From the NCBI GenBank assembly GCA_018673915.1, contig JABHBK010000008.1, forward strand, positions 59,440-123,439: a stretch of DNA of 64,000 nt. The letters run 5' to 3'. The notes under the pieces were generated by a model that saw only the letters and a program-made list of their open reading frames with translations, made no database searches and had not been told where the DNA came from. The stretch comes from Nitrospina sp. (GTDB lineage: Bacteria; Nitrospinota; Nitrospinia; Nitrospinales; VA-1). Position numbers and translations under genes: made by a program. Of this stretch, positions 9,457 to 18,129 are shown piece after piece (positions within the stretch are counted from its first letter, which is position 1; each line of letters starts with the position of its first letter).

Positions 9457-11412
9457 ATGAAAGGGCTTAACTTGAATATAGGAGCGAAAATTATACTTCT
9501 TAATGGTTTAATCCTTCTATTGTTGGCTGGATCCCTACTTTATGTTTTTAACGAGTTGGGAAAAGCTAATGATGTGATTTTAGTACAACAAGATTCTATG
9601 AAAAGACTGGAGGCAGTGAGCACTGCCTCCAGTACTTTTTCCCAACTACGTTACTGGATGACAGATCTTGCTGTAAGTTGGCAGAATGAAGCTGAAGACA
9701 ATGCCATGGCACAAAAGGCGAAACTGGATAAAATTTTGGCAAGTTTTAAGAAATCCGATCCCAAACTAGTAGCAAAAATTCAACCCAAGGTTGAAAAATT
9801 CACGGAAAGACTAATGTCATCCGTTGATGCTTATATTGATGAGAATAGGGTTCTGGGAAACTCGATGGTTTCCGATGGTCGTAGTGAGGCTATGATAATT
9901 GATGGGGAATTGAATAAACTACTCAATAAGGCAAAAATCAGTGTTAATGAAGCAGGTAAGAGAGTCGTGGATTCTAACGCCGCAATTCGAAGTGTTTCTC
10001 TTGTTTTAATTGTAGTCGCTTTTGCTTTTGGGTCCATTTGTTCCATTGTCTTTTCGCGAAGTATTGCCCGCAGGCTTCAGACCCTTATGGTAGCTATGCG
10101 AGGTATAGCTGAAGGTGATTTAAAACAGGAAAATATGGTTATTGAGTCTACAGATGAAATTGGTCAGCTCAGATTAGCCTACAATAATATGACTGATTCC
10201 ATGCAGCAGATTGCTCGGCAGGCAGAAGATATTGCGGCGGGCAAGTTGGATGGAAAATATGATTTGAAAGGGGATTTAGCAATTGCCTTTCAACAAATGA
10301 CAAAGGAATTGGAAGAAAAGAAATTATCTGAAGAGAGAGAAAGACTACAGGTGATTGAAATTCAGGAAAAAGAGCGTCAGGAGGCGCATGAGTTGCAGGG
10401 AAGGCAAGAGCGTGAGAAGAAAGAGGTTATGGAAAGGCAAGAACAAGAAAGAAAAGTGGCTAAGGAGCTTCAGGGTAATGTGGATAGCATACTTGAGGTT
10501 GTTACTGCCGCCGCTGGAGGCGACCTCACGCAGAATATCACGGTTAATGGAAATGATGCTATTGGGCAAATGGGCGCAGGGTTAAAGGCTTTTTTTGAAA
10601 ATCTCAGGGGAAATATTAAAAAAATGGCCGCCACGGCCCAAACTTTGGCTTCTTCTTCTGAGGAAATGACATCGGTCAGCCAGGAAATGGCGGGTACGGC
10701 TGAAGAAACTTCTGCTCAAGCTAATGTAGTCTCGGCCGCCTCCCAGGAGGTCACCAAGAATGTTCAAACGGTTGCAACGGGAGCAGAAGAAATGGAGACA
10801 AGCATTAGAGAGATCGCTCAAAATGCTAATGAAGCGGCAAGAGTTGCCTCATCGGCGGTTCAGGTCGCTGATTCCGCGAATGCCACCATTTCAAAATTAG
10901 GTGAAAGTAGTGCGGAGGTAGGGCAGGTTGTCAAAGTTATCACTTCCATTGCCGAACAAACTAACCTTTTGGCCTTGAACGCTACTATTGAGGCGGCGAG
11001 GGCGGGAGAAGCTGGAAAAGGATTTGCTGTGGTTGCCAATGAGGTTAAAGAGTTGGCAAATCAAACCGCAAAAGCTACCGATGAAATTAGTTCCAGGATT
11101 CAGGCTATCCAAACGGATACAGGCAGTGCCATTGATGCGATAGGCGAAATTAGTATGATCATTAACCAGATTAATGACATTTCCAATACCATCGCCAGTG
11201 CTGTTGAAGAGCAGACGGCGACTACGGCAGAAATTGGTCGGAATGTGGGAGAGGCTGCTCAAGGAGCTAATGAAATTACTGAGAATATCGACGGTGTGGC
11301 TCAAGCCGCTAAGGACACCTCTCAAGGGATTCTTCAGAATCAGGGCGCTGCGAACGAATTGGCGCAAATGTCTGCAGACCTGCAAAACCTGGTGGGCCAG
11401 TTTAAATATTGA
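9457..11412 (+). CDS. Methyl-accepting chemotaxis protein with helical periplasmic domain
   Basis: 651-residue receptor. TM1 is at about 10-30, then a periplasmic helical (four-helix-bundle-like) domain without CxxCH, TM2 at about 179-199, HAMP at about 200-255, a Glu/Gln/Arg-rich coiled coil (about 290-340), a second HAMP-like segment (about 344-390) and the signalling hairpin with its tip near 499-525. The coiled coil and hairpin are close copies of the first receptor's (compare [20 protein letters not shown] with the equivalent there), pointing to local duplication. It follows the interrupted heme-sensor gene after 20 bases and may take its input. A long perfect inverted repeat with a T-tract lies inside its coding sequence (annotated separately). 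Confidence 0.92.
   Translation: MKGLNLNIGAKIILLNGLILLLLAGSLLYVFNELGKANDVILVQQDSMKRLEAVSTASSTFSQLRYWMTDLAVSWQNEAEDNAMAQKAKLDKILASFKKSDPKLVAKIQPKVEKFTERLMSSVDAYIDENRVLGNSMVSDGRSEAMIIDGELNKLLNKAKISVNEAGKRVVDSNAAIRSVSLVLIVVAFAFGSICSIVFSRSIARRLQTLMVAMRGIAEGDLKQENMVIESTDEIGQLRLAYNNMTDSMQQIARQAEDIAAGKLDGKYDLKGDLAIAFQQMTKELEEKKLSEERERLQVIEIQEKERQEAHELQGRQEREKKEVMERQEQERKVAKELQGNVDSILEVVTAAAGGDLTQNITVNGNDAIGQMGAGLKAFFENLRGNIKKMAATAQTLASSSEEMTSVSQEMAGTAEETSAQANVVSAASQEVTKNVQTVATGAEEMETSIREIAQNANEAARVASSAVQVADSANATISKLGESSAEVGQVVKVITSIAEQTNLLALNATIEAARAGEAGKGFAVVANEVKELANQTAKATDEISSRIQAIQTDTGSAIDAIGEISMIINQINDISNTIASAVEEQTATTAEIGRNVGEAAQGANEITENIDGVAQAAKDTSQGILQNQGAANELAQMSADLQNLVGQFKY
9601..9640 (+). 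terminator. Terminator-like hairpin inside a chemoreceptor coding sequence
   Basis: ACTGGAGGCAGTG (9606-9618) pairs perfectly with CACTGCCTCCAGT (9621-9633). Flanking AAAAG and CTTTTT extend the stem past a one-base bulge and supply a T-tract. It lies in frame about 150 bases after the start codon. A translating ribosome would melt it, so it could act as an attenuator when translation is poor, or be incidental. Structure is seen directly; function is inferred. Confidence 0.5.
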
Positions 11413-11438
11413 TTTTAACAAAAGTATTTGTCCTCTCA

Positions 11439-11500
11439 GGGGCCTTGCGAATTAAAAGTAATAATTAGTATCGCAAGGACCCCTTCCATTTTCTTCAACT
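11439..11500 (+). terminator. Probable terminator closing the chemoreceptor island
   Basis: GGGGCCTTGCGA (11439-11450) pairs with TCGCAAGGACCCC (11471-11483) apart from one bulged base, followed by a T-rich stretch (TTCCATTTTCTTC). It lies 26 bases after the last receptor and before tmk. Confidence 0.65.
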
Positions 11501-11630
11501 CCCCATTAAAGCTTGAAAACTTCCCCAGGTTAAATTACATTACGCTTTTTTTAGATTATTAATTAGTTCGTAAAAGCCTCTCAAATTTTATAGACTGGGG
11601 TCGGTTTATAATCTTTCAGGAAGGGTAGCC

Positions 11631-12242
11631 TTGAAGCCTGCACGCGGAGTTTTAATTGTTTTTGAGGGAATCGATGGGACAGGCAAAAGCACGCAGTGTA
11701 ATCTGCTGGCAAAATCTTTAAGCGAAAAGAAGGTGCCTAATATAGCTTTAGCGGAACCTACTCGGGGTACATGGGGGATGAAAATTCGGCGTCTTCTCAG
11801 TGAAGGTAGGGGGGATATCAGCCCTGAGGAGGAGTTAAGCTGGTTTGTCAATGACCGGAAAGAGGACATTGAAATCAATATTATGCCAGCATTAAAAGAA
11901 AATAAGGTGGTGATCATGGATCGATATTATTTTTCTACAGCCGCGTATCAAGGAGCTCTGGGGTTGGACCCGGATCAAATTCGATTGGAAAATGAAAAGT
12001 TTGCTCCGATTCCTGACCGGGTTTTGATTTTCTTGAATTCTGCTGAGGCCTGTCTGGAGAGAATTGAATCATCCAGGGACCAAAAAAGTGCGTTTGAAAA
12101 GCTGGATTATTTAAAAAATGTGCAGGATATTTTTAAACGCTTCAATGGACCAAACATAAGGTTTATAGAGAGTGTTGGTTCGATTTCAGATGTTCATAAA
12201 AAAGTTCAGGCAGAGATAGATGACCTATTTGACTTTAATTAG
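11631..12242 (+). CDS. tmk: Thymidylate kinase
   Basis: 203 residues, the usual length for dTMP kinase (dTMP + ATP to dTDP + ADP, in dTTP synthesis). The P-loop is GIDGTGKST (13-21), MDRYYFSTAAYQG follows (about 97-109) and the lid region is near residue 150. The start is TTG at 11631, preceded by AGGAAGGG at good spacing, with no in-frame ATG that would keep the P-loop. ubiX begins directly after the stop codon, indicating an operon tmk-ubiX-cysteine desulfurase-thiI. Confidence 0.93.
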   Translation: MKPARGVLIVFEGIDGTGKSTQCNLLAKSLSEKKVPNIALAEPTRGTWGMKIRRLLSEGRGDISPEEELSWFVNDRKEDIEINIMPALKENKVVIMDRYYFSTAAYQGALGLDPDQIRLENEKFAPIPDRVLIFLNSAEACLERIESSRDQKSAFEKLDYLKNVQDIFKRFNGPNIRFIESVGSISDVHKKVQAEIDDLFDFN

Positions 12243-12797
12243 ATGAAACGAATTGTACTGGCAATCACTGGAGCAAGCGGCGTTTGTTATGCTAAGCGTC
12301 TTTTTGATTGTTTAAAGCCTCAGGCAGAAGTTCATGTGGTTATTTCCGACCGGGGCGCTGAATTGTTGAAACTAGAATTAGACCTTTCACCCTCTTATTT
12401 TTCAGGTGAACAGGTGACTTTGCATAAAACTTCGCGCATGAATAGTTCTATCGCAAGCGGCTCTTTTAATGTTGATGCAATGGTGGTGGTGCCAGCTAGT
12501 ATGGGAACATTGGGGAGGATATCTGCGGGAGTGTCAGGGACCCTGATAGAACGTGTTGCAGATGTAATGTTAAAGGAAAAACGAAAATTGATACTTGTTC
12601 CGCGTGAAACTCCTTTTAGCACCATTCATCTTAAAAACCTTTTAGCTCTTGACCAAGCTGGAGCTTTGATTCTCCCAGCTTCTCCAGGGTTTTATCAGGG
12701 GCAAAATAGTTTTGAATCGCTTGTGGATTTTGTGGTTGCTCGAATTTTGGATCAATTGGGAATGGAACAAAAATTACTTGATCCCTATGAGCCTTAA
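12243..12797 (+). CDS. ubiX: Flavin prenyltransferase UbiX
   Basis: 184 residues. The N-terminal ITGASGVCYAKRL (8-20) is the FMN-binding signature of UbiX/Pad1. The enzyme joins a dimethylallyl group to FMN to make prenylated FMN for UbiD decarboxylases in ubiquinone, menaquinone or aromatic metabolism. VVPASMGTLGRISAG and LVPRETPFSTIHLKN are further family motifs. The ATG abuts the tmk stop codon. No ubiD is visible in the window. Confidence 0.92.
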   Translation: MKRIVLAITGASGVCYAKRLFDCLKPQAEVHVVISDRGAELLKLELDLSPSYFSGEQVTLHKTSRMNSSIASGSFNVDAMVVVPASMGTLGRISAGVSGTLIERVADVMLKEKRKLILVPRETPFSTIHLKNLLALDQAGALILPASPGFYQGQNSFESLVDFVVARILDQLGMEQKLLDPYEP

Positions 12798-12816
12798 AGT
12801 GTGAGGATTAGAGATA

Positions 12817-13998
12817 ATGATATACCTCGATAATGCTGCGACCACCCCGATGAATGGGGAGGTGATAGAGCGGGTTCAAGAAACAATGCAAAAGTGTTTT
12901 GCAAATAGTGGGACGCCCTATCGAATAGGTTTGGACGCGAAACGCCTTATTGAGAAGTCGGCTGAATCTATTGCGGGATATCTCCAAATACCTTCAACAC
13001 ATCGTCTTCTATTTACCAGTGGTGGAACGGAGTCCAATAACCTTTTTATAAAGGGGTTATGTTTTCCTGACAAAAAAACTGCTTTTTTAGGCTTGGAGCA
13101 TCCAAGCGTTACCGAGAGCCTTGCATTTTTTAAACAGTTTGGCAATGACCCGCTTTCTTTGCTTCCTTTTCAAGTAGAGGGTCGACTGGATTTGAATTCT
13201 ATTTCTACTTTAAATGAGAATCGTGTAAAGCTTCTCTGTCTTTCGCATGTGAATAATGAACTGGGCACGGTGAATGATCCTTTGCAAGTAGCTTCTGCTT
13301 TAGAAAAAGAATCTCCGCAGACCAAGTTGTTTTTGGATGGGGTACAGGCAATAGGGAAAATTGTACTGAATCCTGATATGTGGAAAGGTCTTGCGGGTTA
13401 TTCCATCTCGGGTCATAAAATTCATGGGCCTAAGGGTATTGGTTTACTTGTTTACGATTCCAGGTTGGTTTTGAGCCCACAGATGCATGGAGGCAAACAG
13501 CAATTTGGTGTTCGTTCCGGTACGCTCCCCTTACCACTTATAATGGGATTGGAGACAGCTATCCAGCAAGCTGTTGAACGCAGTGAGCAAAATCAAAAAC
13601 ATCTTGAAAATTTAAGCCGCCGTTTAATTCAAGGCCTTAAATGTTTACAAGACCAGCAGTCTGAATTGAATATTCGCTTTAATTCATTGATTGATGCAGA
13701 TGCGACACGTCAATCACCAGGGATGGTTAATTTTTCCTTCTCTCCTGTTGAAGGAGAGGTCGTCCTGCACCATCTGGAGCAAAAAGATATTTTTGTGGGA
13801 ATGGGTAGTGCTTGCAGCGCTCAATCTAAAGAACCTTCCAAAATTCTTATGGGTTTAGGATTGAACGAAGAGCAGGCCCGTTGTAGTTTGCGGATTTCAT
13901 TTTCCGAGAATAATACCCTTGAAGATGTTGATCAATTTCTGGAAGCTTTTGGAGTAGCCTACCAGACCCTTTATCCCACCTTTTTGCAAAAAGCTTAA
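12817..13998 (+). CDS. Cysteine desulfurase (NifS/IscS family)
   Basis: 393-residue PLP enzyme that takes sulfur from L-cysteine as an enzyme persulfide. It shows the start YLDNAATTP, HVNNELGT, the PLP lysine K201 in SGHKIHGPKG, and the catalytic Cys333 in GMGSACSAQ. It is followed six bases later by thiI, whose product accepts persulfide sulfur, so tRNA thiolation is a likely job, though a role in Fe-S assembly is not excluded. No iscU lies nearby. GAGG precedes the ATG by about ten bases. Confidence 0.9.
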   Translation: MIYLDNAATTPMNGEVIERVQETMQKCFANSGTPYRIGLDAKRLIEKSAESIAGYLQIPSTHRLLFTSGGTESNNLFIKGLCFPDKKTAFLGLEHPSVTESLAFFKQFGNDPLSLLPFQVEGRLDLNSISTLNENRVKLLCLSHVNNELGTVNDPLQVASALEKESPQTKLFLDGVQAIGKIVLNPDMWKGLAGYSISGHKIHGPKGIGLLVYDSRLVLSPQMHGGKQQFGVRSGTLPLPLIMGLETAIQQAVERSEQNQKHLENLSRRLIQGLKCLQDQQSELNIRFNSLIDADATRQSPGMVNFSFSPVEGEVVLHHLEQKDIFVGMGSACSAQSKEPSKILMGLGLNEEQARCSLRISFSENNTLEDVDQFLEAFGVAYQTLYPTFLQKA

Positions 13999-14003
13999 TA
14001 TCG

Positions 14004-15191
14004 ATGACGGAACGAAAAACGGTCTTGATCCGTTATGATGAAATCGGATTGAAGGGAAAGAACAGGAAATATTTCGAAAAATGTCTCCTGAAAAATATTA
14101 AACGTGAGCTTTCCTGTTCCGATGATATTTCTTATCGCTCGCCTCGTGGCAGAATCCTTTTAGATATCCCCTCCAGTTTTGCGCAGGAATGCACGACTCG
14201 GTTAAAGAAAGTTCCCGGTATCGCTTCATTCAGCATTGGAGTTTCCATGGCACCTGATTTTGAGGCGATCTCCGCCTTAGGGGTTCAATGGATTGAGCCT
14301 AAATTATTGTCTGCAGGTTCGATGAAGTTTTGTGTCAGGACCCGACGTTCTGCAAAATCTTTTCCCCAAACTTCGCCGGAAGTCAATTTCGAGGTGGGCT
14401 CACGGATTATGAAACAATTGAGCTCAAAAGGTCTGACGGTTAATATTAAAGAGGCGGAATTTGTTCTTGAGATTGAAATTGGTAGATTAGAAACTGTGGT
14501 TTTTGATAACCGGGAACCAGGACTGCCTGGGCTTCCTGTCGGGAGTTCTGGGAATGTCCTTTGTCTGCTATCTGGAGGAATTGATAGCCCTGTATCTGCC
14601 TACATGATGGCATGCAGGGGCTGCAGGGTACATTTTGTGTTTTTTGACAATCAACCTTTTCTTGGCAGGGGAGGGTACGACAAAGTTTTACGTCTGGCAA
14701 AAAAAATCAATCGTTTTCAAGCCCGGGCAACCTTGTTTGTGGTTCCTTTTCAAGATATGCAGAGCGCAATTCGCGACCACTGCAATGAAGAAAATAGAGT
14801 GGTTCTTTACCGTCGCATGATGTACCGCATCGCCGAGGAAATTGCTGACCGCTATCACTTTCTTGCATTGATTACGGGAGAGTCGTTGGGTCAGGTGGCT
14901 TCGCAGACTTTGGAAAACCTCGCTGCTGTTTCTTGTGTCACAACATTAAGTGTATTTCGACCCTTAGTCGGAATGAATAAAGATAGCATCATCAATAAGG
15001 CAATAGAAATTGGAACCTATGAGACCAGTATTGAGCCTCAACCCGATTGTTGTTCGGTTTTCATGCCTAAAAATCCTGTTACCCGGAGTAAGATTCCTTT
15101 TCTGGAAAGGGATGAGGGGAAAATTCCCTGGGAAGAATTGCGCGATGATGCGTTGACCCGAATGGAAATCATCAAGGTGGATGATTTATAA
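14004..15191 (+). CDS. thiI: tRNA 4-thiouridine synthase ThiI
   Basis: 395 residues: an N-terminal ferredoxin-like/THUMP region (about 1-170) followed by a PP-loop ATP pyrophosphatase with SGGIDS at 190-195. It activates U8 of tRNA for sulfur transfer and may feed thiazole synthesis. Adjacent Cys349-Cys350 in PQPDCCSVF occupy the expected catalytic region. The length shows that the C-terminal rhodanese domain of the E. coli type is missing, as in Bacillus-type ThiI paired with a dedicated cysteine desulfurase, and such a gene lies directly upstream. The 3' end overlaps the convergent folK by six bases. Confidence 0.92.
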   Translation: MTERKTVLIRYDEIGLKGKNRKYFEKCLLKNIKRELSCSDDISYRSPRGRILLDIPSSFAQECTTRLKKVPGIASFSIGVSMAPDFEAISALGVQWIEPKLLSAGSMKFCVRTRRSAKSFPQTSPEVNFEVGSRIMKQLSSKGLTVNIKEAEFVLEIEIGRLETVVFDNREPGLPGLPVGSSGNVLCLLSGGIDSPVSAYMMACRGCRVHFVFFDNQPFLGRGGYDKVLRLAKKINRFQARATLFVVPFQDMQSAIRDHCNEENRVVLYRRMMYRIAEEIADRYHFLALITGESLGQVASQTLENLAAVSCVTTLSVFRPLVGMNKDSIINKAIEIGTYETSIEPQPDCCSVFMPKNPVTRSKIPFLERDEGKIPWEELRDDALTRMEIIKVDDL

Positions 15192-15683
15192 CGTCGAAGA
15201 TATCTTTCTGACCTGTGGATTTTCTGGAAGCATTTTCAACAGGGCATGGATCGATTTGTTTTCTACTGGATGCATATAATCTCCAGCGAATTCGCACAAC
15301 GGTAAAAGGACAAAACGTCTCTTCAGCATTTCTGGATGAGGAAGGGTGAGAGTAACGGAATTGATCACGCTACTCTCATAAGCCAGCAAATCTAAATCGA
15401 TAATTCTGGGCCCCCACTTTTCTCTGCGCTCTCTCCCCATATTTTTTTCAATTTTTAAAACTGTGTTTAGCAATTCATCGGGGGCGAGTGAAGTTTTTAT
15501 GGCGACCGCAGTATTGACGAACCAGTTTTGTTTGATTTCTCCCACGGGCTCTGATTCGTACAGACTGGATCGGTGAACAACTTCTATCTCAAGCGCGGCA
15601 TTTAGAAGGTCAATGGCCTTCTCACAATTTCCTGCCGGGGTACCCAGGTTCGAGCCGATTCCGATGAAGGCTTTATGTTTCAT
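15186..15683 (-). CDS. folK: 6-hydroxymethyl-7,8-dihydropterin pyrophosphokinase FolK
   Basis: About 165 residues from the ATG at 15683 (MKHKAFIGIGSNLG). An upstream in-frame candidate at 15713 would add ten residues before the conserved start. It transfers pyrophosphate from ATP to hydroxymethyldihydropterin in folate synthesis. Family motifs are GIGSNLG, YESEPVG, NWFVNTAVAI and the metal- and ATP-binding segment RWGPR-like KWGPRIIDLDLL, with HPEMLKRRFVLLPL near the end. It converges on and slightly overlaps thiI. Confidence 0.92.
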   Translation of the reverse strand: MKHKAFIGIGSNLGTPAGNCEKAIDLLNAALEIEVVHRSSLYESEPVGEIKQNWFVNTAVAIKTSLAPDELLNTVLKIEKNMGRERREKWGPRIIDLDLLAYESSVINSVTLTLPHPEMLKRRFVLLPLCEFAGDYMHPVENKSIHALLKMLPENPQVRKISSTL

Positions 15684-15821
15684 GAAATGATCTACTCCGG
15701 ACCCAATTTGCATTAGTCTATCAAGCCGAAAATACGGTTGCCCGCCAATTGCAGAGGTGGCTCACTGTACACATTTGGGGAGTTAAGGTTAACGTTTATT
15801 ATTACAGCTTCACGCCCAAGG

Positions 15822-17060
15822 TCAAAATTCGAATTCCACGGTAGAAAGGCGGTTTTTAATTTCTTTCATGATTTGGATTTCTTCTTCTTCGCCATTAGCT
15901 GCAAACGTTGCCGAAAACCTAACGTAATTTCCAACATCATCCCAGGGAACTGTTGATATCAACATTTCGGTAATTAGAAACTGAGAAAATTCTTCACCGT
16001 TGGCAAATTTACGCCCTCCTTTTATTCCTTTTGGTGCCCCTACATACAGAAAGAACGACCCACCGGGCATAGTTGCACTGAAACCCACGGAGTTGAGAGT
16101 TTCTACTAGCATGGATAATCGGCGCTTATACTTGATTACAATTCTTTCTGTAATTTCTGGATGCTCAAGAGCATAAATTCCTGCCTTTTGGATGCCCGCA
16201 AATTGACCGGAATCTATATTGTCTTTCACATGGGAAAGCCCTTTGACAATGAGCTCATTGCCGACAATAAAGGCAATGCGCCAGCCAGTCATATTGTAAG
16301 CCTTTGAGAGAGAATGGAACTCAACTCCAACATCCATTGCGCCAGGTATCGATAGAAAACTTTCAGATTTTCCGTCATAGGTCAGGGCCGCATAGGCCGC
16401 ATCCTGGATAATGATAATATTATTTTGTTTGGCAAATGCGATGGCCTCTTCATAAAATTCGCGAGTGGCCTTGGCACCTGTAGGATTATTGGGGTAGTTC
16501 AGATATAAAATTTTTGCTCTCTCGCGGGTGGCGGAATCGATACTTTTTAAGTCAGGAAGAAAATTATTGGCTTCTGTTAAAGGAAGGTTAACCACTTCAC
16601 CACCCAGATATTGGGTGTGAGTTCCCATTACAGGATAACCGGGAACGGTCATCAGAGTGCTGTCTCCAGGATTGATAAAAATTGCAGGAGCCATTGCCAG
16701 ACCGGGTTTAGATCCGATAGTATGATTAACATGCTTTCCCGGTTCCAACCCTTTTACACCAAAAATACTATCCATGTATTTGCAGGCGGCCACTTTAAAT
16801 TCTTCGACACCGTTATCCGTGTAGCCACGATTTTCTGCTTTTTCAGCTTCAAGTTGCAGGGTTTTTACAACACCAGGGTCGGCCATCTCGTCAGGCTCTC
16901 CCACTCCCATATCAAATAAGGTTTTATCGGGGTTGGCATCAAGCGCTGCACGTTTTGCTCGCTTTATTTTTTCAAATTTATAAATTTTTGTATCTTTCCC
17001 AAATTGACTGCCACCCAGGCGTTCTGCAAAAAGGGATTGAATATAGCTTTCATCAGACAT
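15822..17060 (-). CDS. dapL: LL-diaminopimelate aminotransferase
   Basis: 412 residues from the ATG at 17060, which has TTGGAG eight bases upstream; a TTG at 17072 is a less likely start. It is a class I/II PLP aminotransferase that converts tetrahydrodipicolinate directly to LL-diaminopimelate for lysine and peptidoglycan. Evidence is the DapL-like N-terminus (LFDMGVGEPDEMADP), RGYTDNGVEEF, LNYPNNPTGA and the PLP lysine K253 in SLSKAYNMTGWR. It stands alone, downstream of a good sigma-70-like promoter. Confidence 0.88.
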   Translation of the reverse strand: MSDESYIQSLFAERLGGSQFGKDTKIYKFEKIKRAKRAALDANPDKTLFDMGVGEPDEMADPGVVKTLQLEAEKAENRGYTDNGVEEFKVAACKYMDSIFGVKGLEPGKHVNHTIGSKPGLAMAPAIFINPGDSTLMTVPGYPVMGTHTQYLGGEVVNLPLTEANNFLPDLKSIDSATRERAKILYLNYPNNPTGAKATREFYEEAIAFAKQNNIIIIQDAAYAALTYDGKSESFLSIPGAMDVGVEFHSLSKAYNMTGWRIAFIVGNELIVKGLSHVKDNIDSGQFAGIQKAGIYALEHPEITERIVIKYKRRLSMLVETLNSVGFSATMPGGSFFLYVGAPKGIKGGRKFANGEEFSQFLITEMLISTVPWDDVGNYVRFSATFAANGEEEEIQIMKEIKNRLSTVEFEF

Positions 17061-17115
17061 TCTGAACTCCAAATTATAATAAAGAAGAATAAGTTAAGAT
17101 TTAAAAGGAGGGCTC

Positions 17116-17144
17116 AATCTAGCCAAAATCCTTATCCCTGTCAA
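17116..17144 (-). promoter_or_regulatory. Sigma-70-like promoter for dapL
   Basis: On the minus strand TTGACA (17144-17139) is followed after 17 bases by TAGATT (17121-17116), a perfect -35 and four of six at -10. Transcription would start near 17109, giving a leader of about 50 bases before the dapL ATG. Confidence 0.5.
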
Positions 17145-17220
17145 GTTGTTCAATACGGGTTATGGGGAATCGAAATGGTTGAGTTCGGTAATTATTGGAC
17201 CCGCATAATTTTACCAAGTC

Positions 17221-18129
17221 TTATTTGCTTATTAATTGTCCCCCTTTCCACAAACGTCCTTTGTCATCGCTATATATTACTTCTCCGGTGCCGGTGAAGC
17301 TGAAACTCAGTATGCGATGCGATCCTGCAGAAAGATTCTGATCTTCAAAGTAAAGATTTCTGGTGGACCCATCAGTCAGATAAGCAATCTGGCTACGAGC
17401 ATTAAGTTTAAACTCTTTTACCTTCACAGGTTTTCGGATCATCTTTGTTCTATTTTTAAATAATCGACCCAAATCATCCAGATAAAATACTGTCCCTTTA
17501 GAGTCGACCTTGAATTCGAGGACTTTTGCTGTGTGGGCACTCATGACTATCTGGTCAACATAAAGCAGGCCCATATCGTTTATATAAATGGCTCGACCAT
17601 TCTTTGATATCGCAAGGTTGGGAGCATTATAAAACCTTTGCCCGGTAAGAGAGGTCTCTTTTTTCTGAAAGGTGACTCTTCCTCGACTTTGGTTTAGGGG
17701 CTCTCCATTCTTAAAAACAATCCCTTGATCGTTCAAATATACGATATCACCCTGTTTAGAAACCAGATAGATAATCACTGCTCCACCTAGACTCTCTAAC
17801 TTCCCTGATTCGTCTGATAAAAAAGGGCCATTTCGGGTGCGATAATACACCTTACCATTTCTGCTGATTTTGAAATCCAAAACGGGGCTGCGAGAAAATT
17901 CTTTGCCGTTTTTTAGTAGGATCGCATTTTGTTTCTGAAGATTAACGATATCTCCCTGACAGGAAGATTTTAGGGAAGGGGTATCATTGAGAATCTGGTT
18001 GTTCGCACAAAAGGTATTAAGGGATTGCGAACTGCTATCATCCCTGGAATCATCATCAAATGCCAAAACCGGGGAAGCCATTACCAAGAGTAGCAAGCCC
18101 GAATAGATGCAGAAAAATGATAAGCGCAT
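17221..18129 (-). CDS. Secreted repeat protein, probable beta-propeller, coupled to cobT
   Basis: 302 residues with a signal peptide (MRLSFFCIYSGLLLLVMASPVLA) and an Asp/Ser-rich N-terminus. The rest holds about six loosely repeated units of the form G-x-(V/I)-x-Y-x-x-D-x-G-x-x-(F/W)-K, for example GDIVYLNDQGIVFKNGE, GTVFYLDDLGRLFKN and GEVIYSDDKGRLWKGG. This layout resembles short-blade beta-propellers, but I cannot assign a family. The ATG shares its A with the TGA of cobT (TGATG), so it is translated with cobT. Any link to cobalamin, such as corrinoid handling in the periplasm, is speculation from position. Confidence 0.7.
   Translation of the reverse strand: MRLSFFCIYSGLLLLVMASPVLAFDDDSRDDSSSQSLNTFCANNQILNDTPSLKSSCQGDIVNLQKQNAILLKNGKEFSRSPVLDFKISRNGKVYYRTRNGPFLSDESGKLESLGGAVIIYLVSKQGDIVYLNDQGIVFKNGEPLNQSRGRVTFQKKETSLTGQRFYNAPNLAISKNGRAIYINDMGLLYVDQIVMSAHTAKVLEFKVDSKGTVFYLDDLGRLFKNRTKMIRKPVKVKEFKLNARSQIAYLTDGSTRNLYFEDQNLSAGSHRILSFSFTGTGEVIYSDDKGRLWKGGQLISK

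Noticed and set aside
10897..11421. Long minus-strand open frame antisense to the third chemoreceptor
   Set aside because: It mirrors the biased codons of the conserved signalling hairpin; the plus-strand protein is clearly the real gene.
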